Notes: generated from the letters alone by a model not told the origin. Numbered from the stretch's first letter, positions 34,771 to 45,058 are shown. The stretch is 64,000 bases of DNA from an uncultured Desulfovibrio sp. (GCA_934546745.1 CAKTDV010000001.1:1-64000); one strand, 5' to 3'. Made by a program: numbers and translations.

Positions 34771-37398
34771 CTATTCCGCTTTCAGCGCCGCCATGTCCCG
34801 CTCGAATTTGGCGCGATAGGCGGCCACGCGGGCCTCCTCAAGCATGATGGTGTCGATCTGCCGCGTATGGATAAGCAGGTACCCGAGAAGGCGCACGCGC
34901 AGCAGCGTCTCCTTTTTGTCATAGCCTTCGGCCACGGCAAAGAGCGCGTCCCTGCGGACATCGGCGCGAAAACCCTCGGCCTCCAGCAGCTCCGCAATCA
35001 GCCGCGCGCGACGCTCGCGGCGGCGGGCGTCGGCCGCGCCGCCCTTGAACTGGAAGCTGACGAAATTCTCATGGCAATTGTCTCCGGCGAGGCATTCCAC
35101 CGTACAGAAATGATAGCCATAACGGGCCTGGAGAATCATGTACTTTGAGGAAATGATGAAAAAATTCTTCTCCGCCATGACGGCGGGTGCGGTGCTTTCC
35201 AGATCCTTGTTCATGGCGCTCTCAAAAACGACGCTCATGAAGCCCGCCGCCCCGGATGACGGCGGCCCGGCCCAGGGGACGGCCGTCATGCCCGCCCAGA
35301 GCGCCCGCATGGGTTCGCAGGCGATATCCTGCAAATCAACGACGGGCCCCGTCACAGGACGGGAAAAACCGTCGTCCATATCGACGACCCAGTACTGGAG
35401 CTTGACGCCCGCCCGGAGCTGTTTGCCAGCCCTTTGATCCACATCGGCATTGCCGCCGAACATGAGCTCAACGGCCTTTTCATGACAGAAGCGCGTAATG
35501 TCATGAAAGGTACGGCAGGAGGCAGGAGCGAAGTCCGGCGATTCGGGATCCAGCAGGTGAAGCGGCGTCATGAAGGAGGCCACGGCGCGCAGGGTCTCCT
35601 GGACGGGGCTGCCCTGCATCAGGTTGCGCGGCGGCTCGTGCGCCGCAAGAAGTTCCGGATATTCGCCGCGCAGCACCACCGCCCTGCCCGCGTCAAGCGT
35701 CGCCATGCCGCCGCCCTCCAGAAGCGCGCAGGCGCCGGGCAGGCTGAACAGCGCTGGCAGGCCGTATTCCCGCGCGACCGATGCCAGATGCCCCGCCATG
35801 CCGCCCGTCTCGCTGATCATGCCCGCCGCCCGTGGCAGCAGGGGTGCCCAGCGGGGGTGCGCCCGCTCGACAACCAGAATGCCGTCCCTGGGAAACGACA
35901 GCATATCCGCATCCTTGCGCGCCACAAAAAGAGGCCCGGAGGCGACGCCGCCGCTGACGGTCATGCCGCCCCGCGCCAGAATGGCCGAGGCGGGAACGGA
36001 TTCCGGCAGGGGTTCGGGCGCTGCCGCTTCCGTCGCATCGGCGGATTCGGACAGGGGACGGCTCTGCAGCACCACCAGACAGGACGCGCCGTCGCGTGTC
36101 TCCAGCGCCCACTCCACGTCCTGCGGCTCGTTGTAAAATTCTTCCAGCGCCAGCGCCAGACGGGCAAGATGCAGGGCCTGTCCGTCGTTGATGCTGGGAC
36201 GCCCGCCCTCCTCCCTGTCCAGAAGCGTCCGCCGCACGCCCTGGGCGCAGCCCGGCGCGCAGTCCAGCCGGAACGGCTTGACGGCAATCTGGCGCTCCAG
36301 AAGTTCCGGCGGGTTGGTACGGGTAAAGGTAAAGACATCGGGCGTCATGCCGCCGTCCACGACGGCCTGGGGCAGGCCCGGCACAGCGTTGAGCGTCACC
36401 TGTTCCCGGCCCTGCCGCGCCGCCACGGGATCCCGGCTGTAGGTCACGCCGCCAGCCTCGGCCCGCACCATGCTCAGCACGCCCACGCACATGGGCGCGG
36501 CCTCGTCGGGAATGCCCCGCTGGAAACGGTAGCTCATGGCCGTCACGGAATACTTGCTGGCAATGATTTCCTTCCAGACATCGCAGGCCTCCTCCGGCGG
36601 GACATCCAGTTCGGAACGGTACTGTCCGGCAAAGGTGACGCCAAGGCCGTCCTCGCCCACGGCGCTGCTGCGCAGGGCAAGACGCAGATCCGGCCCGAGA
36701 CGGCGGCGCATACCGGCAACGGCCTCTTCCAGCGCCGACGCCAGTTCCGGCGGCAGCGACGCGCCCAGCACAAGCCGCTGCAACGACGCGGACAGATTGA
36801 ACACGGCGTCCAGACTTTCCAGATCGGTGCTCTGGATACGCTGGTTGACGGCGTCGCGCAGACCGTCGTGCGCCATGAAAAGCTCATAGGCGGCCACGGT
36901 CACGGCAAAGCCCTGGGGCACATCCATACCCACGTTGGCGGCCACTTCGCCAAGGTTGGCCATCTTGCCGCCCACCAGCGGCATATGCCGCAGACGGATC
37001 TCCTCCAGAGGCAGAATCAGGGGCACGTCCTCCTCGCGCTCACGCCGCGCAAGGCAGGACTCCACATTCGCATGCACACGCCGGAAGGCGTCCCGCAGCC
37101 CAGGGTAGGCGTTGCCGGAAAGGGCGTTCAGCTCACGCACCATCTGGTACACCGACGCGCCGACGCGCGTTCCAAGCGCCCGCACAGCGCCCATCCCGAA
37201 AGGATGCCCACCGCACAGCAGCGCCTCCGCGTCGCTCATCCCCTCAAGCGCCGCCTTGTTGGCGGAAAGCAGGCGGCGGAAACGGGCGCACCGCTCGCGC
37301 AGACGGGCCTTGAGGGCCTCCTCGCGGGCCAGCGCCTCGGGATCCGGCCGCTCCGGGCCGCGCCCCAGCAGATTGCGTAAGCTGTCGAGTACGCCCAT
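34771..37398 (-). CDS. PEP-synthase-like protein with intact swivelling-domain histidine
   Basis: An 875-residue protein. After a helical N terminus, residues about 140-440 are the PEP synthase/PPDK nucleotide-binding domain (GGKMANLGEVAANVGMDVPQGFAVTV, LALRSSAVGEDGLGVTFAGQYRSELDV). Around residue 535 the swivelling domain has ISETGGMAGHLASVAREYGLPAL, with the phospho-accepting His. Instead of the usual TIM-barrel PEP-binding domain, a family-specific C-terminal region of about 270 residues follows (FHDITRFCHEKAVELMF, LLGYLLIHTRQIDTIMLEEAR). It is the last gene of a four-gene operon that contains a two-component system. Phosphotransfer from ATP is likely; its acceptor is unknown. Confidence 0.75.
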   Translation of the reverse strand: MGVLDSLRNLLGRGPERPDPEALAREEALKARLRERCARFRRLLSANKAALEGMSDAEALLCGGHPFGMGAVRALGTRVGASVYQMVRELNALSGNAYPGLRDAFRRVHANVESCLARREREEDVPLILPLEEIRLRHMPLVGGKMANLGEVAANVGMDVPQGFAVTVAAYELFMAHDGLRDAVNQRIQSTDLESLDAVFNLSASLQRLVLGASLPPELASALEEAVAGMRRRLGPDLRLALRSSAVGEDGLGVTFAGQYRSELDVPPEEACDVWKEIIASKYSVTAMSYRFQRGIPDEAAPMCVGVLSMVRAEAGGVTYSRDPVAARQGREQVTLNAVPGLPQAVVDGGMTPDVFTFTRTNPPELLERQIAVKPFRLDCAPGCAQGVRRTLLDREEGGRPSINDGQALHLARLALALEEFYNEPQDVEWALETRDGASCLVVLQSRPLSESADATEAAAPEPLPESVPASAILARGGMTVSGGVASGPLFVARKDADMLSFPRDGILVVERAHPRWAPLLPRAAGMISETGGMAGHLASVAREYGLPALFSLPGACALLEGGGMATLDAGRAVVLRGEYPELLAAHEPPRNLMQGSPVQETLRAVASFMTPLHLLDPESPDFAPASCRTFHDITRFCHEKAVELMFGGNADVDQRAGKQLRAGVKLQYWVVDMDDGFSRPVTGPVVDLQDIACEPMRALWAGMTAVPWAGPPSSGAAGFMSVVFESAMNKDLESTAPAVMAEKNFFIISSKYMILQARYGYHFCTVECLAGDNCHENFVSFQFKGGAADARRRERRARLIAELLEAEGFRADVRRDALFAVAEGYDKKETLLRVRLLGYLLIHTRQIDTIMLEEARVAAYRAKFERDMAALKAE

Positions 37399-37402
37399 GA
37401 TC

Positions 37403-37780
37403 CTAGCTGGCGGCGCGCGCCGCCTCCTCCATCTTCAGAATGAGCTCGTTGATGGCCACCGGTTTGAGCATATAGTCAAACGCCCCGAGATCCATGCCTT
37501 CCACGGCGACGCCCAGCGACGCGTGCCCGGTCAGCAGCACGACCGGCAGCGCCGGAGCGGCGGCCTTCATGCGCCGCAGCGCCTCCAGCCCGTCCATGCC
37601 GGGCATGCGCACGTCCATGACCACGACATCGGGAAGCGTGCCACCCGCGACGGCCTCTTCCACCGCCCGAACCCCTTCCAGCCCGTCGTGCGCCACAGCT
37701 ACGCCGATACCGCGCCGGGAAAGACGTTTTTCCATCAGTTCCAGAAATTCCCGTTCATCATCCACAAACAGAGCCCGCAT
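37403..37780 (-). CDS. Single-domain response regulator
   Basis: A 125-residue CheY-like receiver: acidic pocket VDDERE, phospho-acceptor aspartate in VVMDVRMPGMDGLEAL, Thr in LLTGHAS and Lys in YMLKPV. There is no output domain. GAAAGGAGAGCGT precedes the ATG. It lies between the histidine kinase and the PEP-synthase-like gene, four bases from the latter, so its output is probably protein-protein contact, perhaps with one of the flanking PEP-synthase-like proteins. Confidence 0.9.
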   Translation of the reverse strand: MRALFVDDEREFLELMEKRLSRRGIGVAVAHDGLEGVRAVEEAVAGGTLPDVVVMDVRMPGMDGLEALRRMKAAAPALPVVLLTGHASLGVAVEGMDLGAFDYMLKPVAINELILKMEEAARAAS

Positions 37781-37844
37781 ACGCTCTCCTTTCGGGTTGG
37801 GGGTGGTGTTTCGGTCGGGCGCATACTCCCGAACGGAAGCCGCG

Positions 37845-39587
37845 CTACCCTTCTTCCTCCCCGTCGGAGGCGGCCACGGGTTCCGGCGGTTCAGGCGGCA
37901 GATCGATGCGGAAGGTCGTCCCCTTGCCGGGGGCGCTTTCCACCTCGATACGCCCGCCGAGCTTCTCCAGAATGGAAAAGCAGATGGCCAGGCCGAGACC
38001 GGTTCCCTCGCCGACGGCCTTGGTGGTGAAGAAAGGATCAAAAATACGCTTCAGATTCTCCGGAGCAATGCCGGGGCCGGTATCCGAGATGGAGAGGCGG
38101 ACGCCCTTGCCGCGCGCCTCGCTGCGCAGGGTGATGACGCCGTCCCTGCCTACGGCATCGATGGCGTTGTCGATAATGTTGATGAACACCTGCTGCAACT
38201 GCGCCGGATCCGAGAGAATCACCGGCACATCCGTGCCCAGTTCGCGCACAAGCTCAATATGCCGCCCCCTGGCCTCGGTGGCGAGAAAACCCGCGGCCTG
38301 ATCCAGCAGCTGGTTGGGCATGATTTCCGTGCGTCCGGGATTCATGCGCCGCCCGAAACCGAGCAGGCGCTGGGTGATGCCCTTGGCGCGCTGCACGTGC
38401 TGCTCAATCTTGCCCGTGCTTTCGAGCAGCTCCCCGTAATTTTGCATCTTCGCCGCGTCTTCCTCCTCCAGAAGATCGCGCATCCAGCCGGCGTTCTCCT
38501 GAATCAGCATCAGTGGATTGTTGATTTCATGGGCCACGCCCGCGGCCATCTTGCCCAGCGCGGCCATCTTGCTCGATTGCAGCATACGCGCGTCGATGTG
38601 CGCCTGCTTGCGATCGGATGCCGCCAGCGACGACACCAGCCGCCGCGTGGCGAACAGTGCGCCGAAACAGGTAATCACCAGCCCGAGCAGCACCAGCAGC
38701 GCCACGGAAAGACGCAGCTGCCGCAGCGGCTGAAGGCTGTCGGTCATGTCCTCCACCACGACCAGAATCCAGGGCATGGTATCGAGGCGCATCATGGCGG
38801 CGGCGGCCCTGGCGTTGGACGAAGCCGTCGGCTGGAGCGACGACGGCGTCGCCAGCTTTTCCACCACGATGCCGCCCTTCTGCAGGCGTTCCAGATCCAG
38901 AGGCAGGGCAAAATGCCCCATGCTGCCGCCATAGTGCCGCGAAGGCGTCTGGAGAACGCCCTTCTCGTTGACGATGAAGGCGTCGCTGCTGCCGGCGGAA
39001 TAGAGGCGCCGCAGCAGCGCGCCGATGGCCTCCATGTCGATGGTGGCGCGAAGGATAAAGCTGCGGTTGCCTTCGTGACGCAGTACGGCGATGATGAAAT
39101 GGGGCACGTTGCGATACCCCATGAACACGTCGCTGACATAGACACCCCGCCGCAGGACGGCCTGGAACCATTCGGCGGACGTATAGTCGGCGGTACGCAA
39201 ATCAAAAGGCCCCACATAGGCCGCATGGCGACCGTCCATGCCGATGATGCCCATATCGGCAAAGGAACGACTGTGGGCCTGCATAACGGAAAAAATGGCG
39301 CTCAGACGGGCGGGGTCGCTCAATTCCGCATAGGAATGCGTAAACGCCAGGGTGCGCACCTGGGAGACGCGCTCCGCCAGAAAGGTGTCCAGCGCCCTGT
39401 GTTTGCTGTTGGTGACGGACTCCAGCCCCATGGCCAGCTTCTCGTCGTACAGGACGCCAAGACGATCGTAGCAGAACAGCCCCAGCGCCAGCAACGGCGT
39501 CATGGCCAGCAGCAGCAGAAGAAAGAGCAGCCGCCGCCGTATCCCCGCGTAGCCGCGCTTGGCCACATAGCTCTTGGGTTCGCTCAT
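37845..39587 (-). CDS. Membrane sensor histidine kinase with periplasmic Cache-like sensor
   Basis: A 580-residue sensor. TM1 at about residues 18-38, a periplasmic region of about 250 residues with a double-Cache-like pattern (AEWFQAVLRRGVYVSDVFMGYRNVPHFIIAV), TM2 near 305-325, then a kinase core: the H box GVAHEINNPLMLIQE, N box NIIDNAIDAVG, G1 DTGPGIAPENL, F and G2 FFTTKAVGEGTGLGLAI. Its start overlaps the stop of the PEP-synthase-like gene before it (ATGA-type coupling). It probably phosphorylates the response regulator encoded next. Confidence 0.92.
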   Translation of the reverse strand: MSEPKSYVAKRGYAGIRRRLLFLLLLLAMTPLLALGLFCYDRLGVLYDEKLAMGLESVTNSKHRALDTFLAERVSQVRTLAFTHSYAELSDPARLSAIFSVMQAHSRSFADMGIIGMDGRHAAYVGPFDLRTADYTSAEWFQAVLRRGVYVSDVFMGYRNVPHFIIAVLRHEGNRSFILRATIDMEAIGALLRRLYSAGSSDAFIVNEKGVLQTPSRHYGGSMGHFALPLDLERLQKGGIVVEKLATPSSLQPTASSNARAAAAMMRLDTMPWILVVVEDMTDSLQPLRQLRLSVALLVLLGLVITCFGALFATRRLVSSLAASDRKQAHIDARMLQSSKMAALGKMAAGVAHEINNPLMLIQENAGWMRDLLEEEDAAKMQNYGELLESTGKIEQHVQRAKGITQRLLGFGRRMNPGRTEIMPNQLLDQAAGFLATEARGRHIELVRELGTDVPVILSDPAQLQQVFINIIDNAIDAVGRDGVITLRSEARGKGVRLSISDTGPGIAPENLKRIFDPFFTTKAVGEGTGLGLAICFSILEKLGGRIEVESAPGKGTTFRIDLPPEPPEPVAASDGEEEG

Positions 39588-42229
39588 GATGCGGATTCCT
39601 CCTTCCCCGCCTCTCCGGATCCGTTTTCACCGCCGGCGAACGGCAGGGCGCAGGCGGGCGCCTCAATGCCCTCCGGCAGCCCTTTTCCCGTGTAGAGAGC
39701 GCGGCACTGCTCAAGGATGGAGGCCCGCGCCGCCTCGACCCTGGCGGGTTCCTGCATGATCATGTCCAGCTGGCGCGTGTGTATGGTCAGATACCCGGCC
39801 ACAGCCAGCAGGCAGCGCCCCTCCTCCATGTCCATGCCGTCGACGCGGGCCACGAGGGCGTCGTTGCGCACAGCGGGCGAAAGGCCGAACTCCCAGAGGA
39901 TATCGGCGACAAAGCGCACGCGCAGGATGCGCCGCTCAATATTGGCCGCGCCGCCGCGCAGCTGGAAAACAAGGTAGTTCTCACTGTGCCGCTCACCCAG
40001 ACGGGCTTCCACGGAAACGAAATGGAAGCCGAAACGGGAATGCAGGCTGCAATAGTCGCGCGATACAAGAAAATAGTTCTTTTCGGAAAAATAGCCCGTC
40101 TGCATCGCCGGATCGAGGTTGGGGTTGGCCGTGGCCTCGAACAGCACGGAAAGGAAACCCTTGCCGTCCACAGGCGGCGGCCCCTGCCACGGATAGGCGT
40201 TCATGCCGTACCAGAGAAAACGCATGGGCAGGGAGGCGATGTCCTCGATGTCGATACAGGGTTCGCTCCGCCGGACGCGAAAACCGTCGTTGAGATTGAC
40301 GACCCAGAACTGCTTGAGCACCTTGTCGCGCAACTGCCGGACACGCGCCGCAGCGTGTTTTTTGTCCGAACCGAGGGAGAACATGGCGCTCACGGCCTTT
40401 TCATGGCAGTAGCGGGCAATATCGTGATAGGTCTGGCAGTTGGCCGCCCTGAATTCGATGCTGTCCACGTCGTGTGTCAAAGGCAGAATATGTTCCGCCG
40501 CCTTCTGCAGGCTGCGCATGACGGGGCTTCCGGGCATGTAGTCATGGGGCGGCGGCGCTTTGGCGAGCAGGCACTCCACCTGACCAGGGAAGATCACGCC
40601 GCCATCCGCGCAGAGCGTCACCCTGTCGCCCGTATGCAGCATCCGACAGGCCCTGGCCGCGTTGATGATCATGGGTTTGCCGAACTCCCTGGCCAGCGAG
40701 GCCAGGCGCGATCCCATGATGCCTTCCTCCGCCACAATCCCCGCCACAACGTCAATCAGCGAAACCCAGCGATAGAGATCCCGCCGCACCACAAGGATGT
40801 CACCCTTGCGGATATGACGGGCATCCTCCCACGAATCGGCCACCAGCACACGCCCGCAGACGCAGCCGCGGCCCGCCGTCTCGCCCCCGCCCAGAAGCGG
40901 GGACGGCAATTGATCGCGCTCCTCGTGCAGCGCGTCGTGCAGGGGGGACGCCGGCGCATAGACAATGTCGCGCAGCTGGAGCAATACCACTTCCCCCCTG
41001 GGGGTCCGCAGCCAGGTAAATGCCTGCGGTTTTTCCAGCAGCCGTTCCAGCGCCACGGACACCTCCGCCAGCTGGCGCAGGGCGCTGGCGTCCAGAACGG
41101 GATGCGCGGGATCGTAGAGCCGGCGGGACGTGACTTCATGCGGCTCCGTGCGGGAAACATGGACGGAATCCACAGGAAGCAGCGAGTATTCCATATCCTG
41201 TGGCAGACCGGGGCAGGCGTAGATATGAATGTTACCGCTGACGGCCAGGGGATTTGCGGAATGGACGATACCGCCCACGCAGCCTTCCTCCACAGCCATA
41301 CAGGCCACGCACACGCCGGCTCCGCCGTCGGTAAGGCCGCGCGCGCGGCGGTAAATCAGGGATTGCGCCTGCTGCTTGCGCGCCAGCGTCGCATGCAGGG
41401 CGGCCAGCACCTCGGCGTCAGGCGCATGGAGGCTCACGGGCGGCCCCCAGATGAGCAGGCCGGGATCGCTTTCGCCGTCGCCCTCCGTCCCGGGCCACAG
41501 ACGCCCACGAAGCAACAGCTGCATTCCCTCCCGTGGGCACTGGGCGCGCAATTGCCGCACCCCTTCCAAAAAGGCTCCGGCCACCTCCTCCGGCAGGGGC
41601 AGACTTTCCACCAGTTCGCGGAGGCTTTCCGACAACTCCGCCAGATGCTCCGTGGCATAGCCTCCCGCGGCCTGGACACGGCGGCTGAACTCCTCCCGCA
41701 ACTCCTTGCGCCTGAACACGCGCATACAGCCAGGCGCCGTCATGACGAACCCCGGAGGCACGCGCGCGGGGGCGGTCAGCGTCCCGCACAGACGACTGAG
41801 ACGGATCGTGCTGGGATCCGCCAGATACGGCATGGTCTCGAAATCAGGATGCCCCAGCGGGAGCATGAGCGGCCCTGGCCGCGGCTGATCGTCCTCGTAG
41901 ACCTCGGCGGCGACAATTTCCTGGAGTTCTCCAAAGCGCCGGTACAGCTCTGGCGTCGAGGCGGGATGCAGCATTTCCAGTTGCCGGATACACTGAAAGA
42001 CCTGCGTCGCCACACGGGTGCAGAGCGCGCGCACACGGTAGGAGCCGAAGGGATGATCGCAGCACAGCGTATACTCAAGCTCCGTCATGGTTTCCTGAAA
42101 CTTGTTCCATGCCGTAAGAAAGAGCTTGAAACGGTGATGCAGGAGGGCGAAATCCTGCTCGGAAGAAGCGGCGGCGCGTTTCGGCGCATCCGAACGGGAA
42201 AACCAGTGTTTCAGGCGGGAAAAGAACAT
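39584..42229 (-). CDS. PEP-synthase-like protein, catalytically degenerate paralogue
   Basis: An 881-residue paralogue of the protein at the other end of this operon. The C-terminal 270 residues match it closely (YHDIARYCHEKAVSAMF, GYLTIHTRQLDMIMQEPAR, GPPPVDGKGFLSVLFEA). In contrast the nucleotide-binding domain has lost its RSS-type motif (LLLRGRLWPG...) and the swivelling domain reads EEGIMGSRLASLAREFGKP, with the phospho-histidine replaced. It is therefore probably not a phosphotransferase; a regulatory or structural role beside its active paralogue is the best guess. First gene of the operon. Confidence 0.7.
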   Translation of the reverse strand: MFFSRLKHWFSRSDAPKRAAASSEQDFALLHHRFKLFLTAWNKFQETMTELEYTLCCDHPFGSYRVRALCTRVATQVFQCIRQLEMLHPASTPELYRRFGELQEIVAAEVYEDDQPRPGPLMLPLGHPDFETMPYLADPSTIRLSRLCGTLTAPARVPPGFVMTAPGCMRVFRRKELREEFSRRVQAAGGYATEHLAELSESLRELVESLPLPEEVAGAFLEGVRQLRAQCPREGMQLLLRGRLWPGTEGDGESDPGLLIWGPPVSLHAPDAEVLAALHATLARKQQAQSLIYRRARGLTDGGAGVCVACMAVEEGCVGGIVHSANPLAVSGNIHIYACPGLPQDMEYSLLPVDSVHVSRTEPHEVTSRRLYDPAHPVLDASALRQLAEVSVALERLLEKPQAFTWLRTPRGEVVLLQLRDIVYAPASPLHDALHEERDQLPSPLLGGGETAGRGCVCGRVLVADSWEDARHIRKGDILVVRRDLYRWVSLIDVVAGIVAEEGIMGSRLASLAREFGKPMIINAARACRMLHTGDRVTLCADGGVIFPGQVECLLAKAPPPHDYMPGSPVMRSLQKAAEHILPLTHDVDSIEFRAANCQTYHDIARYCHEKAVSAMFSLGSDKKHAAARVRQLRDKVLKQFWVVNLNDGFRVRRSEPCIDIEDIASLPMRFLWYGMNAYPWQGPPPVDGKGFLSVLFEATANPNLDPAMQTGYFSEKNYFLVSRDYCSLHSRFGFHFVSVEARLGERHSENYLVFQLRGGAANIERRILRVRFVADILWEFGLSPAVRNDALVARVDGMDMEEGRCLLAVAGYLTIHTRQLDMIMQEPARVEAARASILEQCRALYTGKGLPEGIEAPACALPFAGGENGSGEAGKEESAS

Positions 42230-42282
42230 GCTTCCTCCGCAACAGGCGTGGCCGTGTTGGGCGTTGCACCGGGCTTTTGGAG

Positions 42283-44379
42283 TCAGCCCAGCGCCGGAGC
42301 CGATCCGGCGGGGCCGTGGGGGCGCGCCTTCTGCAGCATATAGACGGCGACCATGATGCCGAGGCCCACAAGATCCGTCGCAACGCCGGGCGTGATAAGG
42401 GTGACGGCGCCCGCAAGCAGGGCAAGGCGTTCGTACCAGAAGAGTTCGCGTACCCAGTAGCCCACGCAGGCAAAAGACAGAGAGGCGATACCCGTGGCCG
42501 CTGTCACCACGATGAGCGCCACTTCGCCCGCTGTGGCGTCAATCATGAGCAGGGCGGGATTGTAACAGAAGATATAGGGGATGAGAAAACCGGCCAGCGC
42601 CAGTTTGACGGCCATGAAGCCCGTGGCGTTGGGTTCGGAACGGGCGATGCCCGCCGCCGCGTAGGCCGCCAGCGCCACAGGGGGCGTAAGGTCGGCCAGA
42701 ATGCCGAAATACATGATGAACAGATGGGCCGCCAGTTTGGGCACACCAAATTCCGTAATGGCGGGCGCGGCAATGGAGGCCAGCACAATGTACTTGGCTG
42801 TCGTCGGCAGCCCCATGCCCAGCACGATGGAGGCCAGCATGGTGAAAAGCAGGGTCAGCGGGAAAATGCCGCCAGAGAAATCCACGATGGCCGACGCCAG
42901 CTTCATGCCCAGACCGGTCAGCGTCACCACGCCGACGACAAAGCCGGTGCAGGCGCAGGCGGCGGCGACGCCCAGCGCCAGACGGCCGCCGTTTTCCATC
43001 GCCTGAAGGACGCTTTGAAGGGAAAGCTGATTCGCCTCCGCCAGGGCGCGCCCCACGCCCATCCCCGCGAAGGAGGCGCCGTGCCAGGCCTTCCAGTTAT
43101 TGACAAGAACGGAGATGACCACCGTCGTCACAATACAGTAATAGGCGGCCTTCAGCGGCGTATAGCCTTGCACCAGCAGATAGATCAGCGCCACAATGGG
43201 AATGAGCAGATACCCGCCCTCGCGCAGCACCACCCAGACGCGGGGAAGGCGCTCCCTGGGAATGCCTTTCAGGCCGAGCCGTTTGGCCTCCATATGCACC
43301 ATGAAACCCACGGCCAGATAGTACAGAAGCGCGGGAATAAGAGCGGCCTTGGCTATCTCCAGATAGCCCACGCCCAGGAACTGGGCCATGATGAAGGCGG
43401 CCGCCCCCATGATGGGTGGCATGATCTGGCCGCCGGTGGACGAGGCCGCCTCCACGGCTCCGGCGAACGACCCCCGGTAGCCCACGCTCTTCATGAGCGG
43501 AATGGTAAAGGTCCCCGTGGAGACGGTATTGGCCACGGAAGATCCGGAAATGGTGCCGAAAAAGCCGCTGGCAAGAACGGCTACTTTGGCCGGGCCGCCC
43601 ACATAGCGGCCAGCGGCGGCCAGCGCCAGATCGATAAAGAACTTGCCCAATCCCGTGCTGTGCAGAAACGCGCCGAACAGCACAAAGAGGAAGACAAAGG
43701 AGGCGGATACGGCCAGCGGCGATCCGAACAGACCTTCCGTCGTCAGGTACATGTGTCCGATGATGCGGCGCAGCGAGAAGCCGGGATGCCCCAGGATACC
43801 GGGAATATGCTCGCCCAGCAGGGCATAGAGCAGGAAGGCGGCGGCCACAAGGGTAATGGGCAGGCCGACGATGCGCCGCGTGGCCTCCAGCACCAGCACG
43901 ACGGCGGCGCAGCCGAAATAGAAGTCCATATCGGTCGGCGGTCCGGCGTCCAGGACAATCACATCGTAATTCCAGACAATATAGCCGCAGACGGCTGCGC
44001 CCGCCGCGGCCAGCAGCACATCGTACCAGGCCAGGCGGTCGAGCCTGCCCGTGGCGCGGGCGGGATAGAGCAGATAGATCAGCGTCAGTACGAAACCGAG
44101 GTGGACGGCACGCTGGATCTGTGGCGGGAGCGGTCCTGTGGCCGCCGTATACAGGTGAAAGGCCGAAAAAAGGATACAGAGGCAGCGGATGGCCATATCC
44201 ACCCAGCCCTTGAAATTTCTGTAGACGGACTCCTTGTCGTATTTGGCGACGATTTCAGAAACGTCGACGCTCCCCTGCACCTTTTCGACGGCTTCGGAAT
44301 TCAGCGTTTCCACGCTTTCCAGAGAGAAGCCGCCCGCTCCCTGCCTGTCTATGAGCTCCATGCGATCCTTATGGCTCAT
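42283..44379 (-). CDS. TRAP transporter fused 4TM/12TM permease, TAXI type
   Basis: A 698-residue integral membrane protein. The first ~200 residues are the small-subunit (DctQ-like) helices, the rest the large transport subunit (DctM-like), with GTISGSSVANTVSTGTFTIPLMKSVGY and GAVEAASSTGGQIMPPIMGAAAFIMA and, later, MGLPTTAKYIVLASIAAPAI. Such fusions partner TAXI-type solute-binding proteins. It would import an organic acid using the ion gradient. GGAGGGGAATCGCC stands before the ATG; it is the last gene of a three-gene unit with the DUF1850 and TAXI genes. Confidence 0.93.
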   Translation of the reverse strand: MSHKDRMELIDRQGAGGFSLESVETLNSEAVEKVQGSVDVSEIVAKYDKESVYRNFKGWVDMAIRCLCILFSAFHLYTAATGPLPPQIQRAVHLGFVLTLIYLLYPARATGRLDRLAWYDVLLAAAGAAVCGYIVWNYDVIVLDAGPPTDMDFYFGCAAVVLVLEATRRIVGLPITLVAAAFLLYALLGEHIPGILGHPGFSLRRIIGHMYLTTEGLFGSPLAVSASFVFLFVLFGAFLHSTGLGKFFIDLALAAAGRYVGGPAKVAVLASGFFGTISGSSVANTVSTGTFTIPLMKSVGYRGSFAGAVEAASSTGGQIMPPIMGAAAFIMAQFLGVGYLEIAKAALIPALLYYLAVGFMVHMEAKRLGLKGIPRERLPRVWVVLREGGYLLIPIVALIYLLVQGYTPLKAAYYCIVTTVVISVLVNNWKAWHGASFAGMGVGRALAEANQLSLQSVLQAMENGGRLALGVAAACACTGFVVGVVTLTGLGMKLASAIVDFSGGIFPLTLLFTMLASIVLGMGLPTTAKYIVLASIAAPAITEFGVPKLAAHLFIMYFGILADLTPPVALAAYAAAGIARSEPNATGFMAVKLALAGFLIPYIFCYNPALLMIDATAGEVALIVVTAATGIASLSFACVGYWVRELFWYERLALLAGAVTLITPGVATDLVGLGIMVAVYMLQKARPHGPAGSAPALG

Positions 44380-44394
44380 TGGCGATTCCCCTCC

Positions 44395-44988
44395 TTAGTG
44401 AGCTGCGCCGCCTTCGGACATATGAATGGGGTCTCCGCCAACGCCGTCGCGACCGAGACCAAACGTAATGACCTGACCCGGACGGGCCAGAGAATCCAGG
44501 GGTATGGCCCTCCGTTCGCCGGAGGCCCCGTCCAGCAGAAGGGTATGCCGCGCCACACGCCCGACACGCACATCAAAGGAGGGCAAGGGCCTGCGGTAGC
44601 CGTCCATGACGACGCGCCCCCCTTCGACCCGCATATGCTGCCCCCGCTCAGGCGCATGCGGCAGGCCCGCGCCGAAATCCTGATATTCCGAACGCTGGAG
44701 TTCGATGACGCCATTGACCACGGCAAAGCAGTCTTCCACCGGCGTCAGGGCGACGGAATGGGTATAGCGGATGGCAAAGGTCATGCCCTCCCGCGCTGGG
44801 ACGCTCCACAGCAGCGCCCCGCGGGCGTCCCGCAATTCCAGGCGCGTCGGGGCATCGTCCGCCCGCGCGGCAAAGGCCGCGCCGCCAACGGCCGGAAACG
44901 CCAGCGCCGCCGCCAGGAACAGGCGGAAGACCCCGCGCCGTATCCGGCGCGCGGAAGAAAAACCACAACAGCGAAGGAAGGATTCCAT
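44395..44988 (-). CDS. DUF1850 protein associated with the TRAP transporter
   Basis: A 197-residue exported protein: hydrophobic leader (GVFRLFLAAALAFPAVGGAAF), then a compact beta-rich domain with FAIRYTHSVALTPVEDCFAV, the hallmark of DUF1850 proteins that accompany TAXI TRAP transporters. Function not known; association with the transporter is constant enough to suggest a periplasmic accessory. Start chosen at the ATG that opens the leader; a TTG seven codons before is possible. Confidence 0.85.
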   Translation of the reverse strand: MESFLRCCGFSSARRIRRGVFRLFLAAALAFPAVGGAAFAARADDAPTRLELRDARGALLWSVPAREGMTFAIRYTHSVALTPVEDCFAVVNGVIELQRSEYQDFGAGLPHAPERGQHMRVEGGRVVMDGYRRPLPSFDVRVGRVARHTLLLDGASGERRAIPLDSLARPGQVITFGLGRDGVGGDPIHMSEGGAAH

Positions 44989-45058
44989 AAAACGCCGCCT
45001 TGTTCCCAACAGCGAAAAAAACGCGGGCGGCAGCGCCGCCCGCCGCCGGAAAACGCGC

